This document shows positions 35,904 to 46,538 of a stretch of 61,316 bases of DNA, one piece after another. The notes under the pieces were generated by a model. That model had not been told where the DNA came from. It saw nothing but the letters and a program-made list of their open reading frames with translations, and made no database searches. Every line of letters starts with the position of its first letter. Position 1 is the stretch's first letter. Source of the DNA: Lachnospiraceae bacterium (GTDB lineage Bacteria > Bacillota > Clostridia > Lachnospirales > Lachnospiraceae); contig JAAVZI010000042.1 in the NCBI GenBank assembly GCA_022791575.1, forward strand, positions 1 through 61,316. Direction: 5' to 3'. The translations under genes were made by a program, and so were the position numbers.

Positions 35904-38240
35904 ATGGAAGGTCTGACATCGAAAGAAGTAGAAGAACGAATTAAAAATGGACAGGTAAACCATGATGCTGGTTTAAAGACAAAGACAGTAGGGCAGATTG
36001 TACTGGAGAATAGCTGTACGCTTTTTAATCTGGTCAATGTGCTTTTGGCTGTCTGTCTTTTTTTGGTACAGTCTTATCGGAATATGCTTTTTATCGGTGT
36101 AGTACTTAGTAATCTTCTTATTGGGATTGTGCAGGAATTAAGGGCGAAATACGTAATGGACAAATTGTCGCTTTTAGCAGAAGCGCATGTTCCTGTTGTA
36201 CGAGATGGCAGGGAGCAGGAGGTTTCGCTGCATGAGATTGTAAAGGATGATTTGATTCATTTAAAATCAGGAATGCAGATTTGTGCAGATGCAGTTGTTG
36301 TGGAAGGAGAATGTGAAGTCAATGAAAGCCTGTTGACTGGAGAGAGTGTTTCTATTGGCAAGCAGAAGGGAGACAGCCTTCTTTCTGGTAGTTTTTTGGT
36401 CAGCGGCAGTGTCTATGCAAAGGTGCAGAAGGTTGGGGAAGAAAGCTACGTCAATCAGATTGCCAGCAGTGCGAAATATATGAAGAAGGTCAATTCTGAG
36501 ATCAAAAGTTCGGTCATGAAGATTATTAAGATGGTATCAATTGCAATCTTTCCTACGGCCATTTTGCTGTTTTTGAATCAGATGACTTTAAATGGGGCTT
36601 CTTTGCAAAACGCGGTTGTAAATACGGTGGCGGCTCTATTGGGTATGATTCCAGAAGGACTTGTGCTTCTGACTAGTGTGGTTATGGCAGTCAGTGTGGT
36701 GCGGCTGGCGAGAAAGAAGACGTTGGTTCAGCAGATGTATTGTGTGGAAACTCTGGCAAGAGTTGATGTATTTTGTCTGGATAAGACCGGAACCCTGACA
36801 GAAGGAACCATGCGGCTGGTGGAAAGTGAGGCGTTGTCCGAACTGGAGTTCGATGAAGCGCTGGCGGAGCTGATGGGTGCTATGAAGGAAGGCAATGCAA
36901 CATTTGAGGCGATTAATCAGTGTTATCATAAAGAAGAGTGGACAGTGAAGGAAGTGATTCCATTTTCTTCTGAACGGAAATGGAGCGGCGCAGTTTTTGA
37001 AAATCAGGGAATCTATGTGCTGGGAGCACCGGAATTTGTACTGTCATCTATAGAGCCGGACTTACAGCAGCTGATTGAGAACCATACAGCTAATGGGGAA
37101 CGGGTATTGTTATTTGCCCATACGAATCAGCAAATTAGGGATAAGAAACTGCCGGATACTATGTTGCCGCTGGCTTTTCTCTATATTGAAGATATAATTA
37201 AGGAGAGCGCCCCTAAGACTATAGCCTATTTGAAAAAACAGAATGTGGAGCTGAAAATTATTTCCGGCGATAATCCGAAAGCAGTTTCGGATATTGCCCG
37301 CCGGGTTGGCATTGCCAATGCGGAACATTATGTGGATTGTTCGGTATTGGAAAATGAAAAACAGCTGAAAAAGGCAGCAGAGACGAATACCGTGTTTGGA
37401 CGTGTATCGCCGCAGCAGAAACAGCTGCTGGTTCAGACGCTGAAAAAGAAACATACGGTTGCCATGACTGGTGATGGAGTCAATGATGTGCTGGCTTTAA
37501 AAGAATCAGACTGCAGCATAGCTATGCAGAATGGCAGTGAGGCCGCTAGGAATGTATCGGATGTTGTGCTTTTAAATTCTGACTTTGTATCCATACCGGC
37601 CATGATTGCAGAAGGAAGACGGGCTATCAACAATTTGCAAAGATCGTCCTCTTTGTTTTTGGTGAAAACTGTATTTTCAGTAATTCTGGCTTTGATTTTC
37701 TGTTTCCTGAATCGTAAATATCCATATCAGCCGATACAGATGTCTTTAATCAGCAGTATCTGTATTGGTATTCCCTCTTTTATTTTGGCATTGGAACCAA
37801 ATTATGATCGTGTCACTCCGGGATTTTTGCGGAAAGTGTTCCGCATTGCTCTGCCAGGAGGTCTGCTGATGGCCATCAATATTCTGGTATGTGTGGCTTT
37901 GGGAAATATACTGCATATTACGGCAGGGCAGGTGTCCACGTTGACGACAATCATGGCAGGATGTGTCTTTGCAGTGATCTTATTTAAGATCTGTTATCCC
38001 TTTGACTGGCTGCGGCGTGTCCTGTATATTGGACTGATTGTGCTGTTTTGTCTAGCAGTTTGTTTTGCAGGGCCTGTCTTTTATTTTAAAAAGCTGAGTC
38101 TGGAGTGTTTTTTGGTTATAGGAATTTTGGAAGGTGTGAATGTGGTCATTTTCAATGCCCTGCAGAAGTTGATTGTTCTGGTGATGGAGTATCATTTAAA
38201 ACGGCAGGGAAAAAGCACCGGAGTAGAGATAGAGGAGTGA
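35904..38240 (+). CDS. P-type cation ATPase, CtpE-like
   Basis: 778 residues with all P-type hallmarks: LLTGES in the actuator domain near residue 147, the phosphorylation site DKTGTLTEG near residue 293, and the hinge TGDGVNDVLALK near residue 525. The M4-type segment GMIPEGLVLLTSV fits the CtpE group, where the Mycobacterium member transports calcium. No N-terminal metal-binding CxxC domain is present, so it is not a copper or zinc pump. The ion is inferred as Ca2+ and not proven. It is monocistronic by position. Confidence 0.87.
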   Translation: MEGLTSKEVEERIKNGQVNHDAGLKTKTVGQIVLENSCTLFNLVNVLLAVCLFLVQSYRNMLFIGVVLSNLLIGIVQELRAKYVMDKLSLLAEAHVPVVRDGREQEVSLHEIVKDDLIHLKSGMQICADAVVVEGECEVNESLLTGESVSIGKQKGDSLLSGSFLVSGSVYAKVQKVGEESYVNQIASSAKYMKKVNSEIKSSVMKIIKMVSIAIFPTAILLFLNQMTLNGASLQNAVVNTVAALLGMIPEGLVLLTSVVMAVSVVRLARKKTLVQQMYCVETLARVDVFCLDKTGTLTEGTMRLVESEALSELEFDEALAELMGAMKEGNATFEAINQCYHKEEWTVKEVIPFSSERKWSGAVFENQGIYVLGAPEFVLSSIEPDLQQLIENHTANGERVLLFAHTNQQIRDKKLPDTMLPLAFLYIEDIIKESAPKTIAYLKKQNVELKIISGDNPKAVSDIARRVGIANAEHYVDCSVLENEKQLKKAAETNTVFGRVSPQQKQLLVQTLKKKHTVAMTGDGVNDVLALKESDCSIAMQNGSEAARNVSDVVLLNSDFVSIPAMIAEGRRAINNLQRSSSLFLVKTVFSVILALIFCFLNRKYPYQPIQMSLISSICIGIPSFILALEPNYDRVTPGFLRKVFRIALPGGLLMAINILVCVALGNILHITAGQVSTLTTIMAGCVFAVILFKICYPFDWLRRVLYIGLIVLFCLAVCFAGPVFYFKKLSLECFLVIGILEGVNVVIFNALQKLIVLVMEYHLKRQGKSTGVEIEE

Positions 38241-38256
38241 AGCTGTCTGAAAATAT

Positions 38257-38285
38257 TTGACAAAAGAACTCATGTTTGCTATGAT
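38257..38285 (+). promoter_or_regulatory. promoter for icd
   Basis: TTGACA (38257-38262) and TATGAT (38280-38285) with a 17-nt spacer, about 45 bp upstream of the icd ATG. Confidence 0.75.
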
Positions 38286-38330
38286 GTTAGGCGGATAATC
38301 TATTAAAATAATAACAGGAGGACGAGTGAA

Positions 38331-39539
38331 ATGGACAAGATTAAGATGACAACACCGCTGGTTGAAATGGACGGAGATGAAATGACTAGAATTCTCTGGA
38401 AAATGATTAAGGATGAATTGCTGAATCCGTTTATTGATTTAAAGACCGAATACTATGACCTTGGGCTGGAACATCGCAATGAGACGGATGACCAGGTAAC
38501 CGTGGATTCTGCTGAAGCCACTAAGAAGTATGGTGTGGCGGTGAAATGTGCAACCATTACCCCTAATGCTGCCAGAATGACGGAATATAATTTAAAAGAA
38601 ATGTGGAAAAGTCCTAACGGAACAATCCGGGCAATTCTGGACGGTACTGTTTTTCGTGCTCCGATTGTAGTGAAAGGAATTGAACCCTGTGTAAGGAATT
38701 GGAAAAAGCCGATTACGATTGCCAGACATGCCTATGGTGACGTATACAAGGGATCTGAAATAAAAATTCCAGGTGCTGGAACGTGTGAGATCGTCTATAC
38801 GAACGAAAAGGGCGAAGAGACTAGAGAATTAATTCATAACTTTGCTGGTGCAGGAATTGTACAGGGTATGCATAACCTTTGCGGTTCGATTGAAAGCTTT
38901 GCCAGGAGCTGCTTTAACTATGCTCTGGACACAAAGCAGGATCTGTGGTTTGCAACCAAAGATACGATTTCAAAGAAATATGACCACACCTTTAAAGATA
39001 TTTTTCAAGAGATTTTTGAGGCAGAATATAAAGAAAAATTCGAACAGGCCGGTATTACTTATTTTTATACCTTAATTGACGATGCAGTTGCCCGCGTAAT
39101 GAAATCCGAAGGTGGTTATATCTGGGCCTGCAAGAATTATGACGGCGACGTTATGAGCGATATGGTATCTTCTGCATTTGGTTCTCTGGCTATGATGACC
39201 TCCGTATTGGTATCACCGGATGGAAATTATGAATATGAGGCTGCCCATGGTACCGTACAGAGGCACTATTACAAACATTTAGAAGGGGAAGAGACCTCTA
39301 CTAATTCTGTAGCTACCATATTTGCATGGACCGGTGCGTTAAGGAAAAGAGGAGAGCTGGATCAGCTGCCCGAACTGTGTGCATTTGCAGACAAACTGGA
39401 TCAGGCAACGGTTCAGACGATTGAAGAAGGAAAGATGACCAAGGATCTGGCGCAGATTACAACGAATCCCAATCCGGTTGTTTTGAATAGTGCTGATTTC
39501 ATCAAGGCTGTTCGGACTACTTTAGAAGCTATATTATAA
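38331..39539 (+). CDS. icd: NADP-dependent isocitrate dehydrogenase (dimeric, eukaryote-like type)
   Basis: 402 residues. Oxidative decarboxylation of isocitrate to 2-oxoglutarate. The N-terminus ([20 protein letters not shown]) and the length match the homodimeric NADP enzymes also found in mitochondria and cytosol of eukaryotes, not the E. coli-type Icd. Substrate-site residues are visible in [16 protein letters not shown] and in the [13 protein letters not shown] segment; [10 protein letters not shown] is near the NADP site. It has its own promoter and a terminator downstream. It would supply 2-oxoglutarate for glutamate and the proline genes nearby. Confidence 0.94.
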   Translation: MDKIKMTTPLVEMDGDEMTRILWKMIKDELLNPFIDLKTEYYDLGLEHRNETDDQVTVDSAEATKKYGVAVKCATITPNAARMTEYNLKEMWKSPNGTIRAILDGTVFRAPIVVKGIEPCVRNWKKPITIARHAYGDVYKGSEIKIPGAGTCEIVYTNEKGEETRELIHNFAGAGIVQGMHNLCGSIESFARSCFNYALDTKQDLWFATKDTISKKYDHTFKDIFQEIFEAEYKEKFEQAGITYFYTLIDDAVARVMKSEGGYIWACKNYDGDVMSDMVSSAFGSLAMMTSVLVSPDGNYEYEAAHGTVQRHYYKHLEGEETSTNSVATIFAWTGALRKRGELDQLPELCAFADKLDQATVQTIEEGKMTKDLAQITTNPNPVVLNSADFIKAVRTTLEAIL

Positions 39540-39566
39540 TATACATGCAGGAGCATGAGAATCATA

Positions 39567-39600
39567 AAGGGAGTTGAATCAGAAACCGACTCCCTTTTTC
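39567..39600 (+). terminator. terminator of icd
   Basis: AAAGGGAGT and ACTCCCTTT form a hairpin followed by T residues, about 30 bp after the stop. Confidence 0.8.
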
Positions 39601-39816
39601 GAACTCCAAATTTAATTTTTGTTATGCACAGGCGGATACAGCATAATAACCACTTATGTATATTATAGCTATTTTTTGAAAAAAATAGCATAATAGGTAT
39701 ACAAAAATAGAAAAATGTGCTAATATAAACAGTGTATGTAAAAAATAGGAAATGTATGAAAACCCAGGAAGTAATAGCTGTAATCTGGAAGAGAGCTGTT
39801 GCGAAGGAGTGTTTTT

Positions 39817-40515
39817 ATGCAGACTACAAACAGAATTGCGGACATGCCGTTAGAAGAGCGGCCCTATGAGAAATGTCTGGAACATGGCCCTAGATATCTG
39901 ACGAATGCAGAATTACTGGCGATAATTATTCGTACCGGAGCTCAAGGAGAGCGGTCTTTGGATATAGCTGGAAAGGTTCTGCAGCTTTCCGGCCAGGAAC
40001 ACGGACTAACAGGCATTTGTCACAGCTCTATGGAGCAGCTGATGAGTATACGCGGTATCGGCAAAGTCAAGGCGATACAGTTAAAGTGTATTGCGGAATT
40101 GTCCCGGCGTTTTGCTAAGGTTCAGGCACAGGAGCGGTTATCGTTTCGGGAGCCGGAGTCCGTTGCAGATTACTATATGGAGGATCTGCGGCACGAGGAT
40201 AAGGAACTTTGTATGGCGCTGATGCTGGATAGTCGGTGTGCCTTAATTAAAGAAGTACACATTTCTACCGGAACAGTGAATACATCGCTGGTTTCACCAA
40301 GAGAGGTATACAGGGAAGCATTTCAGTGCAGCGCGGTGAATCTGATATTGATGCATAACCATCCAAGTGGAGATCCGACGCCAAGCCGTGAAGATGTGGC
40401 TTTGACCCATAGAATGAAAGAATGTGGGGAGCTTCTGGGAATACCGCTTGCAGATCATATCATTATAGGCGATAATCAATATGCAAGTTTTAGGGAGCTG
40501 GGATTACTGCGGTAA
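39817..40515 (+). CDS. radC: RadC-family (JAMM/MPN) protein
   Basis: 232 residues. An N-terminal helix-hairpin-helix region (ISIRGIGKVKAIQLK near residue 80) is followed by an MPN metalloprotease-like domain with the motif HNHPSGDPTPSRED near residue 180. The old DNA-repair label is doubtful for this family, but the name is standard. The ATG at 39817 has AAGGAGT upstream. It overlaps the open frame of mreB, and radC-mreB linkage is common in Firmicutes. Confidence 0.93.
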   Translation: MQTTNRIADMPLEERPYEKCLEHGPRYLTNAELLAIIIRTGAQGERSLDIAGKVLQLSGQEHGLTGICHSSMEQLMSIRGIGKVKAIQLKCIAELSRRFAKVQAQERLSFREPESVADYYMEDLRHEDKELCMALMLDSRCALIKEVHISTGTVNTSLVSPREVYREAFQCSAVNLILMHNHPSGDPTPSREDVALTHRMKECGELLGIPLADHIIIGDNQYASFRELGLLR

Positions 40516-40564
40516 TATGTATGCGCATAACAATACATTAAGTTTGGAAGGGAGCCAGGAAATT

Positions 40565-41581
40565 GTGGCAGGTAACACATTTGGAATTGATTTAGGAACA
40601 AGTAATATTAAGATTTATAATTATTCGAAGAAACAGATATTAAATGAGCGGAATATGATTGCGATTGAACGGGGAGACATTATCTATGCAACAGGTGATA
40701 TGGCTTTTGATATGTATGAGAGAACTCCGGACTCTATTCAGGTCAGCAGTCCGATCAATAATGGAGTCATAGCAGATATTGACAGTATGCAGGAACTGCT
40801 TAAGAAAATGCTGACCAAAGCGGCAGGGAATTCACTGAGAAGCAGCAATTATATTATGGCAGTGCCGACCGATATTACAGAAGTAGAGAAGAGAGCCTTT
40901 TACGACCTGATTCGTATGACTGGTGTAAAGGAGAAAAAGGTGCTTTTTGTGGAAAAGCCAATAGCCGATGCACTGGGTGTCGGATTGGACGTGAATCATG
41001 CTCAGGGAATTATGGTAATTAATATTGGAGCTGATACGACAGAGATCTCTGTTTTGTCGCTGGGAGGAATTGTGCTTAGCAAGCTGATTAAGACTGGTGG
41101 CAATAAATTTGATGAAGCCATTACCGCCATGATTAAGAAGGAATATAATCTGATTATCGGCCGAAAGACCGCAGAAACATTGAAAAAGCACCTGTGTTCT
41201 CTGGATTCAGAACAGGCGCAGTCCATGACGATTATAGGAAGAGATGTGATGTCGGGGCTGCCCATAGAGCAGGAGATTACTTCTTATGTGTTAGAAGAGG
41301 CTATGGAAGAACAATTCCATGTGATTGTAGATGCAGCTAAAATGATTCTTGAGAGGACTCCGCCGGAGTTAGCAGCAGATATTATAGACGAGGGAATTTA
41401 TCTGACAGGAGGCTCTTCCAATCTGGCTAAGCTGGTGGATATGGTAGCTTTGGCAACGGAGCTGGAAACCAATGTCTATAACAACCCGGATGAAAGTGTA
41501 ATCAGGGGAATTGAACGAATCATAGCTGAAAAAGCATTTTCAAAGCTTGCAACAGAAATGAGAGAAAAGATCTACTATTAA
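40565..41581 (+). CDS. mreB: rod-shape determining protein MreB
   Basis: Bacterial actin that organises lateral wall synthesis on the inner membrane. 338 residues from a GTG at 40565, which gives the usual MreB N-terminus (NTFGIDLGTSNIKIY) with AGGA and GGGAG upstream. An in-frame ATG at 40517 is an alternative that would add 16 residues. ATP-binding motifs are visible: DLGTSN, INIGADTTEISVLS and YLTGGSSNL. First gene of the shape/division block; mreC follows after 18 bp. Confidence 0.93.
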   Translation: MAGNTFGIDLGTSNIKIYNYSKKQILNERNMIAIERGDIIYATGDMAFDMYERTPDSIQVSSPINNGVIADIDSMQELLKKMLTKAAGNSLRSSNYIMAVPTDITEVEKRAFYDLIRMTGVKEKKVLFVEKPIADALGVGLDVNHAQGIMVINIGADTTEISVLSLGGIVLSKLIKTGGNKFDEAITAMIKKEYNLIIGRKTAETLKKHLCSLDSEQAQSMTIIGRDVMSGLPIEQEITSYVLEEAMEEQFHVIVDAAKMILERTPPELAADIIDEGIYLTGGSSNLAKLVDMVALATELETNVYNNPDESVIRGIERIIAEKAFSKLATEMREKIYY

Positions 41582-41599
41582 TGATAATGGGGAACGGAT

Positions 41600-42442
41600 A
41601 TGAAGAAACGAACAAAAATGTCATTTCCGAGCAAATACCTGCTTTTGGTATTTACTGTGTTTTGTCTGGGATTGATGCTGGTGACATTTACAACCAAGAT
41701 TATGCCGGAGCCGCTAAAACTGGTAGCAGGATATACGATTATTCCTATGCAGAATGGAATTAATCGTGTGGGACAATGGTTTAATGACAAGGCAGATGAG
41801 TTTGAAAGTCTTAAGACTACCCAGAAAGAGAATAAGAAGCTGCAAGAGCAGGTAGATGAACTGACCATAGAGAATAACCAGCTTCGGCAGGATCGTTTTG
41901 AACTGGACCGGCTCAGAGAATTGTATGGGTTGGATCAGAAATATCCCAGTTATAATAAGATTGCAGCCAGGATTAATGGCAAGGATTCCGGGAACTGGTT
42001 CAGTACATTTATGATTGATAAGGGAAGTAAAGACGGAATTGCAGTGGATATGAATGTGATTGCAGGAAGCGGTCTGGTAGGCAGAATCGTCAATGTGGGT
42101 CCGAACTGGGCTACTGTGCGTTCCATCATTGACGATGCGCATAATGTATCGGCAATGGATCTGGCAACACAGGATATGTGTATTATAAGCGGCAGTCTGG
42201 AACTGATGGAAGATAATCTGATCCAGATGTCACAGCTGATGGATACGGATAATAATGTACAGCCAGGTGACCAGATTGTTACTTCTCATATCAGTGATAA
42301 ATATCTGCAGGGCATTCTGATTGGATATGTGACAGAAGTCAGGGATGATGCGAATAAACTGACGAAGTCAGGCTATATTTCCCCGGCTGTAGATTTTGAA
42401 CATCTGGAGGAAGTGTTAGTGATTACTAACTTGAAAGAATAG
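41600..42442 (+). CDS. mreC: rod-shape determining protein MreC
   Basis: 280 residues. A short cytoplasmic N-terminus and one membrane helix (about 11-32) precede a coiled coil (about 65-105) and the extracytoplasmic beta-barrel domain. Motifs of that domain include GSGLVGRIVNVGPNWATV near 155 and GDQIVTSHISDKYLQGI near 225. It links MreB to the PBP2/RodA elongation machinery. Between mreB and mreD, as usual. Confidence 0.94.
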   Translation: MKKRTKMSFPSKYLLLVFTVFCLGLMLVTFTTKIMPEPLKLVAGYTIIPMQNGINRVGQWFNDKADEFESLKTTQKENKKLQEQVDELTIENNQLRQDRFELDRLRELYGLDQKYPSYNKIAARINGKDSGNWFSTFMIDKGSKDGIAVDMNVIAGSGLVGRIVNVGPNWATVRSIIDDAHNVSAMDLATQDMCIISGSLELMEDNLIQMSQLMDTDNNVQPGDQIVTSHISDKYLQGILIGYVTEVRDDANKLTKSGYISPAVDFEHLEEVLVITNLKE

Positions 42443-42454
42443 AGAGGAACAAAG

Positions 42455-42976
42455 ATGAAAAGGGTCATAGTAGATATCGTGTTTGTGCTGGTTTGCTTTG
42501 TACTCCAGTGTACAGTCTTTCAATCATGGGCAATGGCAGATATTTCCCCCAATCTTCTGATTGTGGTTGTATCTTCCGTAGGATTTATGAGAGGAAAGAC
42601 AGAAGGGATGCTGATGGGATTTTTCAGCGGGCTTTTAATTGATATCTGTTATGGAGATATGCTGGGTTTTTATGCATTGATATATATGTATATTGGTTAT
42701 GTAAACGGCTTTTTTCAAAGTATTTTCTATGAAGAAGATTTAAAGCTGCCCATGATACTGATTACAGTCAGTGATTTTGTATATGGACTGATTATTTACG
42801 TTTTTTTATTTCTGCTGCGGAACCGGACAGATTTTTTCTATTATCTGCTGCATGTGATTATTCCAGAACTGGTTTATACAGTAGTGGTTACGATTGTACT
42901 CTACAGGCTGATACTGCTTGTATACCGGAAATTGGATACTTCAGAGAAAAGGAGTGCTGGTAGAAATGCTGACTAA
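42455..42976 (+). CDS. mreD: rod-shape determining protein MreD
   Basis: 173 residues with five or six hydrophobic segments over the whole length and no soluble domain, as in MreD. The segment GFFSGLLIDICYGDMLGFYAL near residues 68-88 is typical. It works with MreC in the elongasome. Its last 11 bp overlap the start of the PBP2 gene. Confidence 0.92.
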   Translation: MKRVIVDIVFVLVCFVLQCTVFQSWAMADISPNLLIVVVSSVGFMRGKTEGMLMGFFSGLLIDICYGDMLGFYALIYMYIGYVNGFFQSIFYEEDLKLPMILITVSDFVYGLIIYVFLFLLRNRTDFFYYLLHVIIPELVYTVVVTIVLYRLILLVYRKLDTSEKRSAGRNAD

Positions 42977-45785
42977 TATAAAAGAGTATTTACTTGCGGT
43001 TATCAAATCAAGGCTGTTTGTATTGGTATTGATTTTTATTGCCTTATTTGGAATTCTGGTGAATCGTTTGTTTGTACTGCAGATTGTCAATGGGGAGCAG
43101 TATGTGAATAACTTTAATCTGAAGATTAAGAAAGAACGGGTAATTCCGGGAACTAGAGGTATGATCTATGACCGGAACGGCAATGTGCTGGCTTATAATG
43201 AACTGGCCTACAGTGTGCAGATTGAGGATAAGGGCTCTTATAATACAAAGAAAGAGAAGAATGAAAAGTTGAATCCCCAGCTGGCACATTTAATTCAGAT
43301 TGTAGAAGGTCATGGGGACAATCTTGTAGACGATTTTCCCATCCGGCTGAATGCGTACGGGGAAATGGAGTACCGGGTGGAAGGAAATGCGCTGAAGCGT
43401 TTTCTCGCCAACGTATATGGGGTATCTGTGGAAAAACTGACCAAAAAACAGCTGAATACCGATGCAGCTACTGCATTTCAAACCCTGGCCAGTGAAAAGA
43501 AATACGGAATCAGCACTGAATATGATGCAGCGTTGGCGTTAAAAATTATGCGGATTCGTTATGAAATGGCTGTTAATAACTATCAAAAGTATATTTCTAT
43601 GACCGTTGCAGAAGATGTTTCTTCTGAGACCGTTGCAATTGTTCTGGAAAATGCCAATGAACTGGAAGGGGTATCCATAGAAGAGACAACGATCCGTAAA
43701 TATGTGGACAGTGAGTACTTTGCGCATATTATAGGATATACTGGTAAGATTTCCACAGAAGAGCTGGAAGAGCTGAAAAAGGAAAATGAAGAGTATGATG
43801 GTAATGATGTGATCGGCAAGTCCGGCATTGAACAGTATATGGAAACTTGTCTGCAGGGAAAGAAAGGTTCAGAGACCTTATTTGTAGACAGTGTTGGAAA
43901 AGTAGTAGAGACAACGGACCATAAGGATGCAGGTACTGGTGATAATATCTATCTGACAATTGATATGGATTTACAAAAGGCAGTTTATGAAATACTGGAA
44001 CAGAAGATTGCTGGTATTCTGGTGTCTAAAATCAGAAATATCAAGGACTATAAACCGGCGCCTCACGCCAAGGCCGATGATATAGTTATACCAATTGATG
44101 ATGTGTATTTTGCTTTATTTAACAATAATATCATTGATATCGACCGCATGTCGTCGGAAACGGCAACCGAAACAGAAAAAAGGGTATATGCCATATTTGA
44201 CAATAAACGGAATTCAGCTGTTGGTGCAGTTGCAGACCAGCTCCGTCAGAGTTCTCCGCAGCCCTATGAAGCTCTGAATGAGGAAATGAAAAATTATATG
44301 AGCTATGTAGCCAGTATGCTGCAAGAAGATAAGGTTATGATTAAGGGCAGAGTAGACTCCGAAAATCCGGTATATCAGAGCTGGAAGAGTGAGAAATGCA
44401 GTCTGCGGGAATATTTAACCGAAGCGATAAAACAAAACTGGATGGATATTACCAAGATCAGCAGTGAAGGACAGTACACCAGTGCAGACGAGACCTATGA
44501 AGCACTGGTACAGTATATTGAAAAACGTCTGCAGGAAAATAAGAATTTCTATAAGAAATTATTTGAATATTTGATTGAGGGAAATCAGATTTCCGGCCAG
44601 CAGGTCTGTCTGCTTCTTTATGAGCAGGGAATTCTAGCTCCGGATGAAGGGACTATGAATGCCCTTAGAAGTGGGTCCATTGGGGGCTATGATTTTATGC
44701 TCAACAAGATTAAAACAATGGAAATCACACCTGCACAGCTGGCGTTGGCACCTTGTTCCGGTTCCTGTACAGTTACAGATGTCAATACCGGTGAAGTACG
44801 GGCGCTGGTTACGTATCCAAGCTACGATAATAACCGGCTGGCCAATAGCGTAGATGCAGAATACTACAGCAGGCTTTTGAATGATTTATCAAAACCTTTG
44901 TATAATAGGGCGACTCAGGAACGGAATGCCCCAGGTTCTACTTTTAAAATGGTTTCCTCTGCCTGCGGCCTGACAGAAGGGGTAATATCTACCAGTGACA
45001 GAATTACGGATAAGGTGAAGTTTGAAGCAATTACGCCTTCCCCTAACTGCCATTCCTCTTCTGGGCATGGCAGCATAAATGTAATTCAGGCTATTGAGCA
45101 TTCCTGTAACTATTTCTTTTATGAAACCGGTTACAGGCTCAGTTTGGTAAATGGCGTCTATACGCCGGATACAGGAAATGCAAAGTTGACCAAGTATGCC
45201 AAGATGTTTGGTCTAGGTGATAAAAGCGGTGTGGAAATTACAGAATCGAAACCGCAGATTGCTGATGAATATCCGGTTGTGGCAGCGATTGGACAAAGTA
45301 ATCACAGTTTTTCCTGTGTTCAGCTGGGACGCTATGTTACCACAGTTGCCAACAGCGGAAATTGTTATAATTTGAGTCTGCTGGACAAGCGTACCGATGC
45401 AGATGGAAATCTGGTAGAGGATTATACGCCGAACCTATACACCAAGGTTGAACTTGCAGACAGTACCTGGTCGGCCATTCATGAAGGAATGCGCGCGGTT
45501 GTGGCAAGAACAAAATCACTGAAAAATAATCCAGTGGCGATTGCTGGTAAGACCGGTACGGCACAGGAGAATGAATTACGTCCGAACCATGCATTATTTG
45601 TCGGTTATGCACCATATGAGAATCCGGAAATTGCATTTGCGGTTAAGATCACAAATGGTTATACTTCTGCTAATGCAGCAGAGGTGGGAGGCGATATTGT
45701 AACCTATTATTACAAACTCCCAGGATATGAGCAGCTGCTGAATGGTCAGGCATTATCTGCAAGTTCAGAGTCTATTGCCGATTAG
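42966..45785 (+). CDS. mrdA: penicillin-binding protein 2 (class B transpeptidase), enlarged
   Basis: Elongation transpeptidase, partner of RodA. An N-terminal membrane helix (about 16-36), the dimerisation domain (PGTRGMIYDRNG) and the transpeptidase domain are clear. Active-site motifs are STFK near residue 657 (PGSTFKMVSS), SCN in EHSCNYFFYE, and KTGTAQ near residue 861. At 939 residues it is about 250 longer than typical PBP2. The excess lies at about residues 345-590, between the LTIDMDLQKAV strand and the segment before the active site. This block is helical, charged and without known motifs. The ATG at 42966 sits after AAAGGAG; the upstream open frame is inside mreD. Confidence 0.92.
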   Translation: MLTNIKEYLLAVIKSRLFVLVLIFIALFGILVNRLFVLQIVNGEQYVNNFNLKIKKERVIPGTRGMIYDRNGNVLAYNELAYSVQIEDKGSYNTKKEKNEKLNPQLAHLIQIVEGHGDNLVDDFPIRLNAYGEMEYRVEGNALKRFLANVYGVSVEKLTKKQLNTDAATAFQTLASEKKYGISTEYDAALALKIMRIRYEMAVNNYQKYISMTVAEDVSSETVAIVLENANELEGVSIEETTIRKYVDSEYFAHIIGYTGKISTEELEELKKENEEYDGNDVIGKSGIEQYMETCLQGKKGSETLFVDSVGKVVETTDHKDAGTGDNIYLTIDMDLQKAVYEILEQKIAGILVSKIRNIKDYKPAPHAKADDIVIPIDDVYFALFNNNIIDIDRMSSETATETEKRVYAIFDNKRNSAVGAVADQLRQSSPQPYEALNEEMKNYMSYVASMLQEDKVMIKGRVDSENPVYQSWKSEKCSLREYLTEAIKQNWMDITKISSEGQYTSADETYEALVQYIEKRLQENKNFYKKLFEYLIEGNQISGQQVCLLLYEQGILAPDEGTMNALRSGSIGGYDFMLNKIKTMEITPAQLALAPCSGSCTVTDVNTGEVRALVTYPSYDNNRLANSVDAEYYSRLLNDLSKPLYNRATQERNAPGSTFKMVSSACGLTEGVISTSDRITDKVKFEAITPSPNCHSSSGHGSINVIQAIEHSCNYFFYETGYRLSLVNGVYTPDTGNAKLTKYAKMFGLGDKSGVEITESKPQIADEYPVVAAIGQSNHSFSCVQLGRYVTTVANSGNCYNLSLLDKRTDADGNLVEDYTPNLYTKVELADSTWSAIHEGMRAVVARTKSLKNNPVAIAGKTGTAQENELRPNHALFVGYAPYENPEIAFAVKITNGYTSANAAEVGGDIVTYYYKLPGYEQLLNGQALSASSESIAD

Positions 45786-45839
45786 AATTATCATTCTGCA
45801 GAAATCAGAACAAATGTTCTTATAGTTAGGAGAGGTGTT

Positions 45840-46538
45840 ATGAGTCAGTCAGTAGTCATTAAAAGAAATAAATATGGAATGACGGTGATTTTAGACAAGG
45901 AAAAAGAATATGACAGTTTAAAAAAGGATGTAGAGGAGAAATTCAAGCAGTCTGCCAAGTTTTTTAACGATGCGCAGGTAGCAGTCTGTTTTCAGGGAAA
46001 AGAACTGGACCAGGTACAGGAAAATGAGCTTGTTCAGGTAATAACAGATAATTCGGAACTGAAAGTGATCTGTATTGTGGACGAAGACAAGGAACGGGAA
46101 CGATTATTTAAGTCGGCGATTGATAATAAAGATACAATTGATAATGTTCAGGGAGGCCAGTTTTATAAGGGAACTCTGCGTTCTGGGCAGCTTTTAGAAA
46201 GTGATGCCAGTATTATTATTTTGGGAGATGTGAATCGGGGCGCCAAAGTAGTAGCAGCGGGCAATATTATAGTTTTGGGTATGCTTAAAGGTACTGTATA
46301 TGCAGGAGCCAACGGCAATGCCAATGCGTTTGTAGTAGCTTTGGATATGGACCCCATGCAGATTCGGGTTGCAGAAGTAAGAGCAAGAAAAGCAGATGAG
46401 ACCAGCAAGAAAAGCCGTAAGCGTTTTTCTCTGCATAAGCCCAGTTCTGTTGTAGAACCGCAGATTGCTTATGTACAGGAGGATAATATCTATATTGAGC
46501 CGATTACAAGAGAGGTTCTGCGCGATATGCCCTTTTAA
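45840..46538 (+). CDS. minC: septum site-determining protein MinC
   Basis: Inhibitor of FtsZ assembly away from midcell. 232 residues: an N-terminal domain (about 1-90) and the C-terminal right-handed beta-helix with repeated hydrophobic-Gly turns (SGQLLESDASIIILGDVNRG, VVAAGNIIVLGMLKGTVYAG) that binds MinD. A linker and short C-terminal tail follow. First of minC-minD-minE, 55 bp after the PBP2 gene. Confidence 0.94.
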   Translation: MSQSVVIKRNKYGMTVILDKEKEYDSLKKDVEEKFKQSAKFFNDAQVAVCFQGKELDQVQENELVQVITDNSELKVICIVDEDKERERLFKSAIDNKDTIDNVQGGQFYKGTLRSGQLLESDASIIILGDVNRGAKVVAAGNIIVLGMLKGTVYAGANGNANAFVVALDMDPMQIRVAEVRARKADETSKKSRKRFSLHKPSSVVEPQIAYVQEDNIYIEPITREVLRDMPF

